Source: CAIVVT01 sp052145115 (GTDB lineage Bacteria > Acidobacteriota > Terriglobia > Bryobacterales > Bryobacteraceae). From it: DNA of 64,000 nucleotides. A program made the position numbers and the translations under genes. Location: the NCBI GenBank assembly GCA_052145115.1, contig JBKQPG010000090.1, positions 44,209 to 108,208 of the forward strand, given 5' to 3'. How positions within the stretch are numbered: position 1 is the stretch's first letter; each line of letters starts with the position of its first letter. Under the pieces are notes generated by a model, which was not told the origin of the DNA, ran no database searches, and saw nothing but the letters and a program-made list of their open reading frames with translations. Shown one piece after another: positions 57,181 to 64,000 of this stretch.

Positions 57181-58959
57181 CTACCTGATCCTGCTCTTCA
57201 AATCCTGCAATTTCGTGCGGCAGGACTGGGCCTGGGGTGCGATCTCGCAGGCCGCGGAAATATCTTCCAACGCCGCCTGGAACAGGCCCAGATGCTCCTC
57301 GGCTAGCCCCAACTGGAAGCGCGTCAGGAAGTCCCGCGGCGCGGTGGCGAGGACCTGTTGGAAGCATTTCCGCGCCTCGGCATAGCGGCCCAGCGCCAGG
57401 TGGCACAGGCCCAGATCGCGGCGCGCCAGCGTATTGTGCGGGTCGCGGGCCAACAGGTTTCGCAGCATGGCGCCGGCCTGGTCGAAACGCCGCTCCGCCA
57501 GCAGCAGGTTGGCATTCTCATACAGCCGGATTTCGGAGATGCGATCCTTCGGATCCGGGCCCGCGTGACCTGCGTCCGGCCGCAGCGCCCCGGACAGGTA
57601 GCCCAGCGAGGAGAGCAGCGCGCGCGATCCCGCTGCAGCGCCGGAGGGCGGCTTTGACGGCTCGGGCGAGGCCTGCGCCAACAGCCTGGTCAGCTCGTCG
57701 CGCAGGCGCTTGGCTTCTGCCACACCTGGCTCCACGCCCCGCTCCGCGCCCTGCGCCGGAGTGCGGCGCAGGAGGTTGTTCCGTTCCTGCGGGTCGGCCT
57801 GCAGATTGTAGAGTTCCGGCGTGGGCGCGGCGATGTACTTGCAGGCGCCGAGGCGCACAGCGCGTAGCGGCGCCCATCCAAAGGCGTCGTGGGTGTAGAG
57901 AGTTTCGCTATAAACCGCTCGCGGGCCGGGTTGCGCCGTTTCGAGCTCCGTGAGCAGGCTGCGGCCCTGGAACGAAGGCGGCGCGGGGAGGTGCAGAAAG
58001 TCCAGGATCGTCGGCGCCACGTCGATCAGTCCGCAGTTGACCCGCGCATGCGCGGGGCGGTCCGGCGTTCCCGCGGGCCAGTGGACCAGCAACGGCACCG
58101 CCAGAGTGCTTTCGTAAACGAAATAACCGTGCGTGGTTTCACCGTGCTCGCCGAGGCCTTCGCCGTGGTCCGAAAGCAGCACGACCAGCGACCGGTCCCA
58201 CCACCCGCCTTCGATCAGCGCGCGTTTCAACCAGCCCAGTTGCTGGTCGACGTATTGTAGTTCGGAATCGTAGCCCGACAGGCCCTTCGGCCGCTCGCCC
58301 GGCGGGATGGCATAAGGCGTATGCAGATCGAACAGATGGACGAAGAGAAAAACGGGCTGGCCGCCCTCGGAGCGCAACCACTGCCCGGCCGCGTGCACCA
58401 CCAGCGCCGCGGCGCGCCGGTCGCGCACGGCGTAGCGGTTCACGCTCGCGCCGGTGAAGAACATCGAACCCGAGAGCGGTGAAAACGCTTCGAAGCTGAA
58501 CGGACTGTCGTACAGGTCGAAGCCCTGATCCAGGCCCATCTGCCGTTCCAGGAAGACGCTGCCGATGAACGCGGCGGTGTGATAGCCCTGCGAGCGGAGC
58601 ACGGAGGCCAGGGTCACGGCGCCCGGCGGCACCGGCTGGGCGTTCTCCTCAATCCGGCTGTGGAACGGATAGGTGGACGTGAACAGCGAGGCATGCGACG
58701 GCAGCGTCAGCGGGACCTGCGCTTCCACGGCCGTGAACAGCGTGCCCGGCTGGGCGTAGGAGTCGATTTCCGGCGTGAGAACGCCGGTGTAGCCATAGGC
58801 GCTCAGATGGTCGCGGCGCAGGGTGTCGATCGAGATCAGGATCACCGGCGTTCGCGGCGGTTCGACTGCGGCGCCCGGCCATGCCAGGCACAGGCCGGCG
58901 GCGACGCGGAGCAGTAGTGGCGCGATTCGAGCTCGACTCAGCAGGCCCAATGGTCGCAT
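57181..58959 (-). CDS. Exported sulfatase-superfamily enzyme with C-terminal TPR repeats
   Basis: The 592-residue protein has a signal peptide (residues ~1-32) and a sulfatase/alkaline-phosphatase-superfamily core to about residue 430. Metal motifs are ISIDTLRRDHLSAYGY (Asp) and LLSDHGEGLGEHGE (Asp-His). At the place of the formylglycine signature (Cys/Ser-X-Pro-Ser-Arg) it reads TLPSH (Thr85-His89), so no formylglycine can be made and Thr85 is the likely nucleophile. The C-terminal ~100 residues form two to three TPR repeats (DRRFDQAGAMLRNLLARDP, RYAEARKCFQQVLATAP). It could be a phosphohydrolase, phosphodiesterase or phosphoglycerol-transferase-like enzyme rather than a sulfatase. Confidence 0.85.
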   Translation of the reverse strand: MRPLGLLSRARIAPLLLRVAAGLCLAWPGAAVEPPRTPVILISIDTLRRDHLSAYGYTGVLTPEIDSYAQPGTLFTAVEAQVPLTLPSHASLFTSTYPFHSRIEENAQPVPPGAVTLASVLRSQGYHTAAFIGSVFLERQMGLDQGFDLYDSPFSFEAFSPLSGSMFFTGASVNRYAVRDRRAAALVVHAAGQWLRSEGGQPVFLFVHLFDLHTPYAIPPGERPKGLSGYDSELQYVDQQLGWLKRALIEGGWWDRSLVVLLSDHGEGLGEHGETTHGYFVYESTLAVPLLVHWPAGTPDRPAHARVNCGLIDVAPTILDFLHLPAPPSFQGRSLLTELETAQPGPRAVYSETLYTHDAFGWAPLRAVRLGACKYIAAPTPELYNLQADPQERNNLLRRTPAQGAERGVEPGVAEAKRLRDELTRLLAQASPEPSKPPSGAAAGSRALLSSLGYLSGALRPDAGHAGPDPKDRISEIRLYENANLLLAERRFDQAGAMLRNLLARDPHNTLARRDLGLCHLALGRYAEARKCFQQVLATAPRDFLTRFQLGLAEEHLGLFQAALEDISAACEIAPQAQSCRTKLQDLKSRIR

Positions 58960-59320
58960 TGGCGGTGTGGACTGAGTTGATTTTAACGCGGAGGGGCTGA
59001 TGGCAGCGTTTCGCCGCGGCCCCGTGACAACGCTTGGGAAAATATATTCGCTTGTTTTTGAAAGGTTTGGGGAGAAGGCGCCGGGCCAGGGCTTGCGCCG
59101 GGCCGTAGCGTGCGGGTGTCCGAAGGAGTCCGGCTTTCTATAAAATCCTGCCAGGCACCTGCCTTCGTTTCCCCGTTCGACCTACCCGCTCACAACCGAG
59201 CGTTCCTTCCCCCGAGCCGGACTCCGCTTCGGATAAACTCCTGACAATCACCACACGCACCACACTTGCGGCACTGTCACGCGATCGCTTGTGGAGGATT
59301 TGGAAAGAACGCTGCAGACG
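58960..59320. other. Intergenic region (361 bp) with repeats and a structured element
   Basis: No gene is seen. The region holds a direct repeat GCGCCGGGCC (59078-59087 and 59095-59104), the long inverted repeat 59119-59233 (listed separately), and an AT-rich stretch at 59040-59065 upstream of the sulfatase gene. Confidence 0.5.
59119..59233. ncRNA. Candidate structured RNA element with a 17-bp closing stem
   Basis: TCCGAAGGAGTCCGGCT at 59119-59135 is the reverse complement of 59215-59233 (AGCCGGACTCC then TTCGGA) apart from a 2-nt bulge. The 79-nt interior holds shorter hairpins: CGCTC/GAGCG around 59188-59203 and CAGGTGCCTG near 59149. On the minus strand it would lie between the 58-codon gene and the sulfatase gene. 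There is no U-run, so it is not a plain terminator. It may be a leader element, an sRNA or a DNA-level site. Which strand is transcribed is unknown. Confidence 0.4.
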
Positions 59321-59497
59321 CTACTTGCGCATACCGCGGTTGGGACTCTTCAGATTCTGCTGACGCTGCTTGGTGCGCTTGCGCTTCGGCTTGTGGATGA
59401 TAAACGTGCCGGAGCCGATGTACTCGGCCTGGTAGGTATTGGCGCTGGCCTTGGCAGCGACGGGAGTCTTTTCAGCCACGGGAGTCTTTTCGGCCAC
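59321..59497 (-). CDS. Small basic protein (58 residues), unknown
   Basis: On the minus strand a GTG at 59497 opens a 58-codon frame with GGAGG 11 nt upstream and a TAG stop at 59321. The protein is MAEKTPVAEKTPVAAKASAN..., a repeat-like acidic-lysine N-terminus of ~18 residues, then TYQAEYIGSGTFIIHKPKRK and a basic tail RTKQQRQNLKSPNRGMRK. Codon usage is GC-rich at third positions, as in neighbours. The core ~40 residues look like a compact nucleic-acid or ribosome-binding peptide (16 Lys/Arg in the last 40). No known family is recognised. Missed by length-limited gene finders. It lies upstream of the sulfatase gene on the same strand. Confidence 0.65.
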   Translation of the reverse strand: MAEKTPVAEKTPVAAKASANTYQAEYIGSGTFIIHKPKRKRTKQRQQNLKSPNRGMRK

Positions 59498-59627
59498 GGG
59501 TTAGGGAAACCTCCGACGAATGTGGGTAAACAACGATTGTAACTCAAGCGGGGCCGGTGGCGCAGTTCTGTACTCTGAAGAGAGCACCGCGCGAAGCGGC
59601 GCACACCCGGCAACGGGCGGAGAAATC

Positions 59628-60902
59628 GTGAAGAACCGACTGAAAGTACTTCTGTTGAGCGCCGTCGCTGCGTTGTGCCTCCTGGCCGTGGGATTGGTCG
59701 CGCCCGCATGCGCCGCCGCGCAAGCCGCGGCCGCGCCCGCGGCCCAGTCCGCCGTGCCTACGGACGAGCAGATCCACAAGCTTCTGACCGAGATCTCGGA
59801 GATTACCGGGATGGCGCTGAAGCACCCGGTGCCGATCGCGGTACTGAACAAGGAGGAGTGGCGTCACTGGGTGGACGAGCGCATGAAGGAGAGCGCGAAG
59901 CCGGAGGAGTTGAGGGTCGAGGAGACGGCCATGAAGATGTTCGGCTTCGTGCCGCCGGATTTCGACCTGCGCGAGGCGACGGTGGATCTGATGACCGAAC
60001 AGGCGGCTGCCGTCTACGACCACAAGACCAAGCGCATGATCATCGTGCAGGGCGCGGCTCCGGACGAGATGCAGGAGGCCGTGCTGGTGCACGAGCTTTC
60101 GCATGCGCTGGCCGACCAGCATTTCGACATGCACCGGTTCCTCGACAAGGGACCGCGCTCGGACGAGAGCGACTCGGCGCGCCTGGCGGTGGTGGAAGGG
60201 CAGGCCATGTGGATCATGCTGGAGGCCATGCTGAACGGCCGCGGCCAGTCGTTGAAGAAGAACTCGGCGATTCTCGAACTGATGCTGCCGGCGATGCGCG
60301 ATATGGCCGCGGCTCAATATCCGGTGTTCGGCAAGTCGCCGCTGTATCTCAAAGAGAGCCTGCTGTTTCCCTATTCGGCCGGGCTGAGGTTCCAGCAGGC
60401 GGTGGTGGACAAGATGGGCCGCGAGGCCTTCGCGGCCGTGCTGCGGGATCCGCCGAAAAACACGCACGAGATCATCCACCCGGAGTTGTATCTGGAGCAC
60501 GAGACGCCGGCCAGTGTGGAGCTGCCGCAGTACGAACAGCGGGACAAGACGAAGAAGCTGACCGACGGCGACATCGGCGAGATGGACGTCCACGTCCTGT
60601 TCGAGCAATACGCCTCGAAGGCTGACGCCGACGCGCTGGCGCCGGCCTGGCGCGCGGGCCGTTTCGAGCTGCTCGAGAATCGAGCCACAAAAAAGCCGCT
60701 GCTGCGGTGGGCCATTCTGTGGGATACGCCCGAGTCGGCACAGAAGGCGTTCGGGCTGTACCTGAAAGCAATGGAAGGCAAGTCCCAAGGCCTAAGCTGG
60801 AAGCAGCGCGCGGACGCTGTGGCCGAAGGCAGCAACCAATACGGCGGGTTCCGCATCCAAGTCGAAGGAGCGCGGCTCGAGGGCGTGGAAGGTTTACCCT
60901 GA
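59628..60902 (+). CDS. Exported HExxH metallopeptidase-like protein
   Basis: The 424-residue protein starts at GTG (59628), with GGGCGGAG about 8 nt upstream. A signal peptide ends near APACAAAQ. The zinc motif is HELSH (His155, Glu156, His159) followed by ALADQHFD, and the third ligand is probably Glu190 in VVEGQA, as in gluzincin-type peptidases. The sequence around it (SDESDSARLAVVEG) is typical of a poorly characterised exported family in Acidobacteriota. The C-terminal ~150 residues have no recognised domain. Substrate unknown. The exported redox protein starts 66 bp downstream on the same strand. Confidence 0.8.
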   Translation: MKNRLKVLLLSAVAALCLLAVGLVAPACAAAQAAAAPAAQSAVPTDEQIHKLLTEISEITGMALKHPVPIAVLNKEEWRHWVDERMKESAKPEELRVEETAMKMFGFVPPDFDLREATVDLMTEQAAAVYDHKTKRMIIVQGAAPDEMQEAVLVHELSHALADQHFDMHRFLDKGPRSDESDSARLAVVEGQAMWIMLEAMLNGRGQSLKKNSAILELMLPAMRDMAAAQYPVFGKSPLYLKESLLFPYSAGLRFQQAVVDKMGREAFAAVLRDPPKNTHEIIHPELYLEHETPASVELPQYEQRDKTKKLTDGDIGEMDVHVLFEQYASKADADALAPAWRAGRFELLENRATKKPLLRWAILWDTPESAQKAFGLYLKAMEGKSQGLSWKQRADAVAEGSNQYGGFRIQVEGARLEGVEGLP

Positions 60903-60968
60903 AAGGCCGATCGCGCTAACCTATAACAAAGCCATCGCTTGTGTGGACCTGCGGGACGTATTGAAGCT

Positions 60969-61556
60969 ATGATCACCAGACGTCAATGGATGGGTTTGAC
61001 CCTTGGCGCGGCCGCCGCGGGTCTGGACTTGAAAGCCGCCGCGCCAGTGCCGCGCAAAGCGCCGGAGCTGGCCGTGATGATGAACAGCAGGGAGCAGCTG
61101 CTGCTGAGTCAATACCGCGGCAAGCTGGTGGCGCTCGAATTCCTGCTCACCACCTGCCCGCATTGCCAGCACACTTCGGGCATCATCGAGAAGCTCTACG
61201 AGGAGTTCGGGCCGCGGGGCTTGCAGCCCATCGGCGCGGCGATCAACGACAACGCCGCCATGCTGATCCCCGATTTCGTTCACAAGCTGGGCCTGACCTA
61301 CCCGGTCGGCGTTACCCCGCGCGAAATGGCCTACGATTTCCTGGGCTACAATCCGAACGATCCTAACGCCGGTCCGATGCTCATGCCGCAACTCGTATTC
61401 ATCGACCGCAGGGGCATGGTTCGCGCCCAGTACCCGGGCGACGACAAGTTCTTCCGGGACGACCAGGAGACGAACATGCGCAACGAGATCGAGGCGCTGC
61501 TCAAGGACAACGGCACGACCAAGCGCGCCGCGTCGAAGAAGCCCGCGACGAAGTAG
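60969..61556 (+). CDS. Exported thiol-redox protein (TlpA/redoxin family)
   Basis: The 195-residue protein starts at ATG (60969). A Tat-like leader (TRRQWMGLTLG) sends it across the inner membrane. The thioredoxin-fold core carries the redox motif TTCPHCQHT (Cys63, Cys66) and the usual QLVFIDRRG strand. CPHC is the DsbA-type dithiol, while the redoxin insertion (IEKLYEEFGPRGLQPIGAAIND) is closer to TlpA/peroxiredoxin-like proteins. The Lys/Ala-rich end (KRAASKKPATK) is unusual. It may act in disulfide or peroxide chemistry beside the HExxH peptidase-like gene, with which it may form an operon. Confidence 0.88.
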   Translation: MITRRQWMGLTLGAAAAGLDLKAAAPVPRKAPELAVMMNSREQLLLSQYRGKLVALEFLLTTCPHCQHTSGIIEKLYEEFGPRGLQPIGAAINDNAAMLIPDFVHKLGLTYPVGVTPREMAYDFLGYNPNDPNAGPMLMPQLVFIDRRGMVRAQYPGDDKFFRDDQETNMRNEIEALLKDNGTTKRAASKKPATK

Positions 61557-61612
61557 CGCCCCGGCCGCCTGCCGACGGTGAGTTCGAGCGGCAATCGCGG
61601 CTGAGCTTATCC

Positions 61613-63280
61613 CTAAAGCATCTCCGCGCGAGCGATGGCATCGGCCAAGCCTTCGGCGGTGGAGGGCAGGGCTTCGACATCGATCCGCAGACCGCACTGG
61701 CGCGCCACTTCCGTGGTTGCCGGGCCGATGGAGGCGCCGCGCACGCCGGCCAAGCCCGCGGCTCCAACGGCCGCCAGCAGGCTCCGCACAGTGGAGCCGC
61801 TGGTGAAGGTGACCCAGTCCGGGCGGCCCTCAGCGAAGAGTGCGCGGGCCTGTGCGGCGAGACCTTCGGGGACGACCGTGCGGTAGACCGTGATGGCGTC
61901 CACAGCGGCACCGGCCTGGCGCAACGATTCGCGCACCGTGTCGCGTGCCGCCTGGGCTTGCGCCAGCAACACGCGTTGGCCTGCAAGGTCTTGATTCGAC
62001 AGGGTTTGGGCCAGCGCTTCGCCGCTGAAATCGGGCGGCATGAGGTCCACGCTCAGGCCGTGCTGACGGGCGGCATCGGCGGTCGCAGGCCCCACGGTGC
62101 ATACTTTGGCGCGCGATTTGGTGAGTGTAACTCCTGTTTCTTCAATGCGTTGAAAGAAAAACCTCACGCCATTTGCCGACGTGAAGACCAGCCAATCGTA
62201 GACCTCCAGGCCGGCTAGAGCGGCGTCCAGGGCGTTCCAGTTCTCCGGCGGGACGAAGGCAATCGTAGGCAGATCAACGACTTCCGCACCCAGCCGGCGC
62301 AGATGCCCGGTCAGGCCGGCGGATTGCTCGCTGGCCCGCGTGACCAGAACGCGGCGTCCGGCGAGCGGCAGCGACGCACCGTAGACCGCGCGCAGGATGG
62401 CGCGGCCACCGTGTTCGAGCAGCGATCTGGCCGTGTTCTTGGCACAAGTCACCGCGTTTTGCGCTGTGTTTTCAGCGGTTTCCACTACGGCCGCGCTGCC
62501 GTCGGGATGGACCACGACGGCGCGCAAGCGGATGCGGCCGTCCGCGACCTCGGCGTAGGCGCCGATGGGCACCTGGCAACCGCCGCCGAGGGCCTCCAGA
62601 ACGGCGCGCTCGGCCGTGACGGCGATTCGGGTGGGTTCATGATCCAGTTGCTGGCAGATGGCGTAAGCCTCTGAATCAGAACGAGTTTCGATGGCCAGAG
62701 CGCCTTGGCCGACGGCCGGGCAAAGCTGCTCAGGCGCGAACAGTTCCGCAATGCGCTGGGCCCAGCCCAGCCGCCGCAAGCCGGCGGCGGCCAGCACGAT
62801 GGCGTCGTAGAGACCTTCGTCGAGCTTGCGCAGGCGTGTGTCCAAGTTCCCTCGAATGTTCTCGATAGCGAGATCCGGGCGCAACCGCCGCAGTTGCGCG
62901 GCGCGGCGCAGGGAGCTGGTGCCGACGCGCGCGCCGGGCTTAAGATCGGCCAATTTGCAGCCCACCAGGGCGTCGAAGGCCAGCTCGCGTTCGGGGATGG
63001 CGGCTAGCGCCAAGCCAGCGGGCAGGACGGTGGGCAGATCCTTCAGGCTGTGCACTGCCAGAGCGATCCGCCGGTCCAGTAGAGCATCTTCTATCTCCTT
63101 TGTAAACAATCCTTTAGAGCCAACTTCGGCGAGCGGGGCTGCGGTGATTTTGTCACCGGTGGTGCGGATGATTTCGAGGCGGGTCTGGACGCCGAGCTGG
63201 TGCAGGCGGGCGGCGATATGCCGCGCCTGCCAGAGCGCCAACTGGGAGCCGCGGGAGCCGATGATCAGGGTCGTGGGCAT
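61613..63280 (-). CDS. hemCD: Fused porphobilinogen deaminase/uroporphyrinogen-III synthase (HemC-HemD)
   Basis: This single 555-residue protein covers two consecutive steps of tetrapyrrole synthesis: HemC polymerises four porphobilinogens to hydroxymethylbilane, and HemD closes the ring to uroporphyrinogen III. HemC (residues 1 to ~305) has SLKD (catalytic Asp81), TSSLRR, RGNLDTRLRKLD and LGGGCQVPIGAY with cofactor-binding Cys235. HemD (~308-555) shows GRRVLVTRA, VFTSANGVRFF and the C-terminal TFTSGSTVRSLL. A short linker joins them. Separate hemC and hemD genes are usual; the fusion is found in some Acidobacteriota and Clostridia. It lies alone, converging with the redox gene. Confidence 0.95.
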   Translation of the reverse strand: MPTTLIIGSRGSQLALWQARHIAARLHQLGVQTRLEIIRTTGDKITAAPLAEVGSKGLFTKEIEDALLDRRIALAVHSLKDLPTVLPAGLALAAIPERELAFDALVGCKLADLKPGARVGTSSLRRAAQLRRLRPDLAIENIRGNLDTRLRKLDEGLYDAIVLAAAGLRRLGWAQRIAELFAPEQLCPAVGQGALAIETRSDSEAYAICQQLDHEPTRIAVTAERAVLEALGGGCQVPIGAYAEVADGRIRLRAVVVHPDGSAAVVETAENTAQNAVTCAKNTARSLLEHGGRAILRAVYGASLPLAGRRVLVTRASEQSAGLTGHLRRLGAEVVDLPTIAFVPPENWNALDAALAGLEVYDWLVFTSANGVRFFFQRIEETGVTLTKSRAKVCTVGPATADAARQHGLSVDLMPPDFSGEALAQTLSNQDLAGQRVLLAQAQAARDTVRESLRQAGAAVDAITVYRTVVPEGLAAQARALFAEGRPDWVTFTSGSTVRSLLAAVGAAGLAGVRGASIGPATTEVARQCGLRIDVEALPSTAEGLADAIARAEML

Positions 63281-63364
63281 GCGGTGCGTCTTCTCAGTCT
63301 CTCAAACATGGTTCCTTCTCAGTATGGCGCGGTCATTCAACAGGGCGCGTTCAGGCGCGCGGCC

Positions 63365-64000
63365 GGAATTCATCACTTTTCATCACTTTTCGGAGTTTTG
63401 CGACAGGTGGCGCGGGGCGGGAGGCCCGCTATTAATTTGGAGGAACAAAGCCAATTGCGAAAAAGTCCTTTCGGAACAGTAAATTAGGGTGCTTCGGCGG
63501 GCAGAGAGGCGTAGGCGGAGGCTGGTTCAGCGTGGTCCACAAGGGCTACACAATTCAACACTTTTCTACACTTCGCTACACTCCCGCGACAGTGGCGTCG
63601 AATCGGCCGGCGCGCCAAGAGACAAAATGTGATGAACAAAGCCAAATGTCGACTTTGCTTTTTGGATTCAATAGCTTATGAGGCTATCTTTCGGGCAGGC
63701 ATTCGCCAGATATTCGATTTTCAAAGAACACTCTTGTCAGGCCGCAAATCCGGACTCCCTGATTGATGCTACACCCGCGTGTCAATGCCAATTTGCTGGC
63801 AGCTCAGAACTGGGAAGACGGGCGGGGAAGCCCCGAGCCAAGCGTCGACAAGAGTGCCGACGCGGCAGACAGGAGTGTCTGCGCCACGATGCAAAAACAC
63901 GTTTTTGGAGGAACAAAGCCAAATATCGACTTTGCTGAATTGAATCAATCATTTAAAAGGCTATCATTAGATAGATTTCGGTGTTTTTCCAGTTTTTCAG
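63365..64000. repeat. Cluster of three diverged repeat units
   Basis: Unit A has CATCACTTTT twice (63371-63390), then GCGACAGGTGGCG, then TTTGGAGGAACAAAGCCAA (63436-63454). Unit B has CAACACTTTT, CTACACTTCG and CTACACTCCC (63556-63585), then GCGACAGTGGCG and GATGAACAAAGCCAAATGTC (63631-63650). Unit C repeats GGAGGAACAAAGCCAAATAT at 63907-63926 and continues into a tail shared with B (CGACTTTGCT ... GGCTATC). The order decamers, GCGACA(G)GTGGCG, GAACAAAGCCAA is kept in A and B. The cluster runs off the window. Confidence 0.65.
63847..63888. repeat. 21-bp tandem pair with an internal hairpin
   Basis: GACAAGAGTGCCGACGCGGC (63847-63866) and GACAGGAGTGTCTGCGCCAC (63868-63887) are two diverged copies with a 21-bp period. 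GCAGAC/GTCTGC across the junction can form a 6-bp hairpin. The GAGTGTCTGCGCCAC element looks like a widely dispersed genomic repeat. Confidence 0.5.

Larger units (their letters stand above)
63281..64000. other. Gene-free, lower-GC terminal region (720 bp)
   Basis: No supported gene is seen. G+C falls clearly below the rest of the window. The region is built of diverged repeat units (see next entries) containing decamer runs, a GAACAAAGCCAA motif and a 21-bp tandem pair. Any long frame here lacks start signals and codon bias. Confidence 0.6.

Noticed and set aside
59291..59542. 83-codon plus frame over the small minus-strand gene
   Set aside because: No ribosome-binding signal and repetitive Ser/His/Gly content; the minus-strand frame has GGAGG and a normal codon pattern.
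63365..64000. CRISPR array in the terminal repeats
   Set aside because: Units vary in length and sequence, with no constant 25-40 bp repeats and regular spacers, and no cas genes.

Overview
The window is about 64 kb of GC-rich bacterial chromosome, around 65% G+C by eye. No phage, plasmid, transposase, rRNA, tRNA or CRISPR array is visible. Gene content points to the Acidobacteriota, most likely a soil-type Solibacter/Bryobacter-like lineage. The pointers are a VWFA-related exported protein, a GWxTD lipoprotein-like protein next to an outer-membrane barrel with a carboxypeptidase-regulatory domain, a HemC-HemD fusion, many exported glycoside hydrolases with Tat-type leaders, and GTG/TTG starts. 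This placement is inferred from gene families, not from a marker gene.

Layout. 1-8.7 kb (minus strand): partial msrA, an exported DUF4838 glycosidase-like protein, a DctA-type symporter, an exported glutathione peroxidase, two NodB-fold polysaccharide deacetylase-like proteins and a methyltransferase. 8.7-20 kb: carbohydrate block with a GH3 lipoprotein, a DapA-family aldolase, a single-domain response regulator, a UroD-family methyltransferase-like protein, a sodium:solute symporter, an agarase/GH50-like hydrolase, an exported Fe-S aldo/keto reductase and a Tat-exported Gfo/Idh/MocA oxidoreductase. 20-23.6 kb: a tight hypABCDE operon for [NiFe]-hydrogenase maturation, without hypF or hydrogenase genes in view. 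23.8-31 kb: rhomboid protease, VWFA-related protein, a receiver domain whose phosphoacceptor Asp is Glu, a NagZ-type GH3 enzyme and transketolase. 31-39.5 kb: a 1,300-residue hybrid histidine kinase and two large exported peptidases (S9 and M28). 39.6-43.3 kb: three membrane proteins of unknown function, one in a lower-GC patch. 43.5-49.8 kb: FAD monooxygenase, alpha-L-fucosidase, aldo/keto reductase, zinc alcohol dehydrogenase and thiE. 50-57 kb: amino-acid permease, a tandem pair of small exported proteins, queuosine-precursor transporter YhhQ, and the GWxTD/outer-membrane pair. 57-64 kb: sulfatase-TPR protein, a previously hidden 58-residue basic protein with a structured element beside it, an HExxH peptidase-like protein, an exported thiol-redox protein, hemCD, and a 0.6-kb AT-richer repeat cluster at the end.

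How the genes fit together. Much of the window serves a heterotroph that exports hydrolases for plant, algal or microbial polymers (DUF4838, GH3, GH29, GH50-like, deacetylases, S9 and M28 peptidases), imports the products (SSS, DctA and APC transporters) and oxidises sugar or alcohol intermediates (aldo/keto reductases, Gfo/Idh, zinc ADH, DapA-type aldolase). The hyp operon implies a [NiFe] hydrogenase encoded elsewhere.

No complete, clearly novel multi-gene system is proven here. The best leads are the small basic protein with the 17-bp-stem element next to it, the orphan hyp operon, the UroD-like/symporter pair, and the repeat cluster at 63.4-64 kb.
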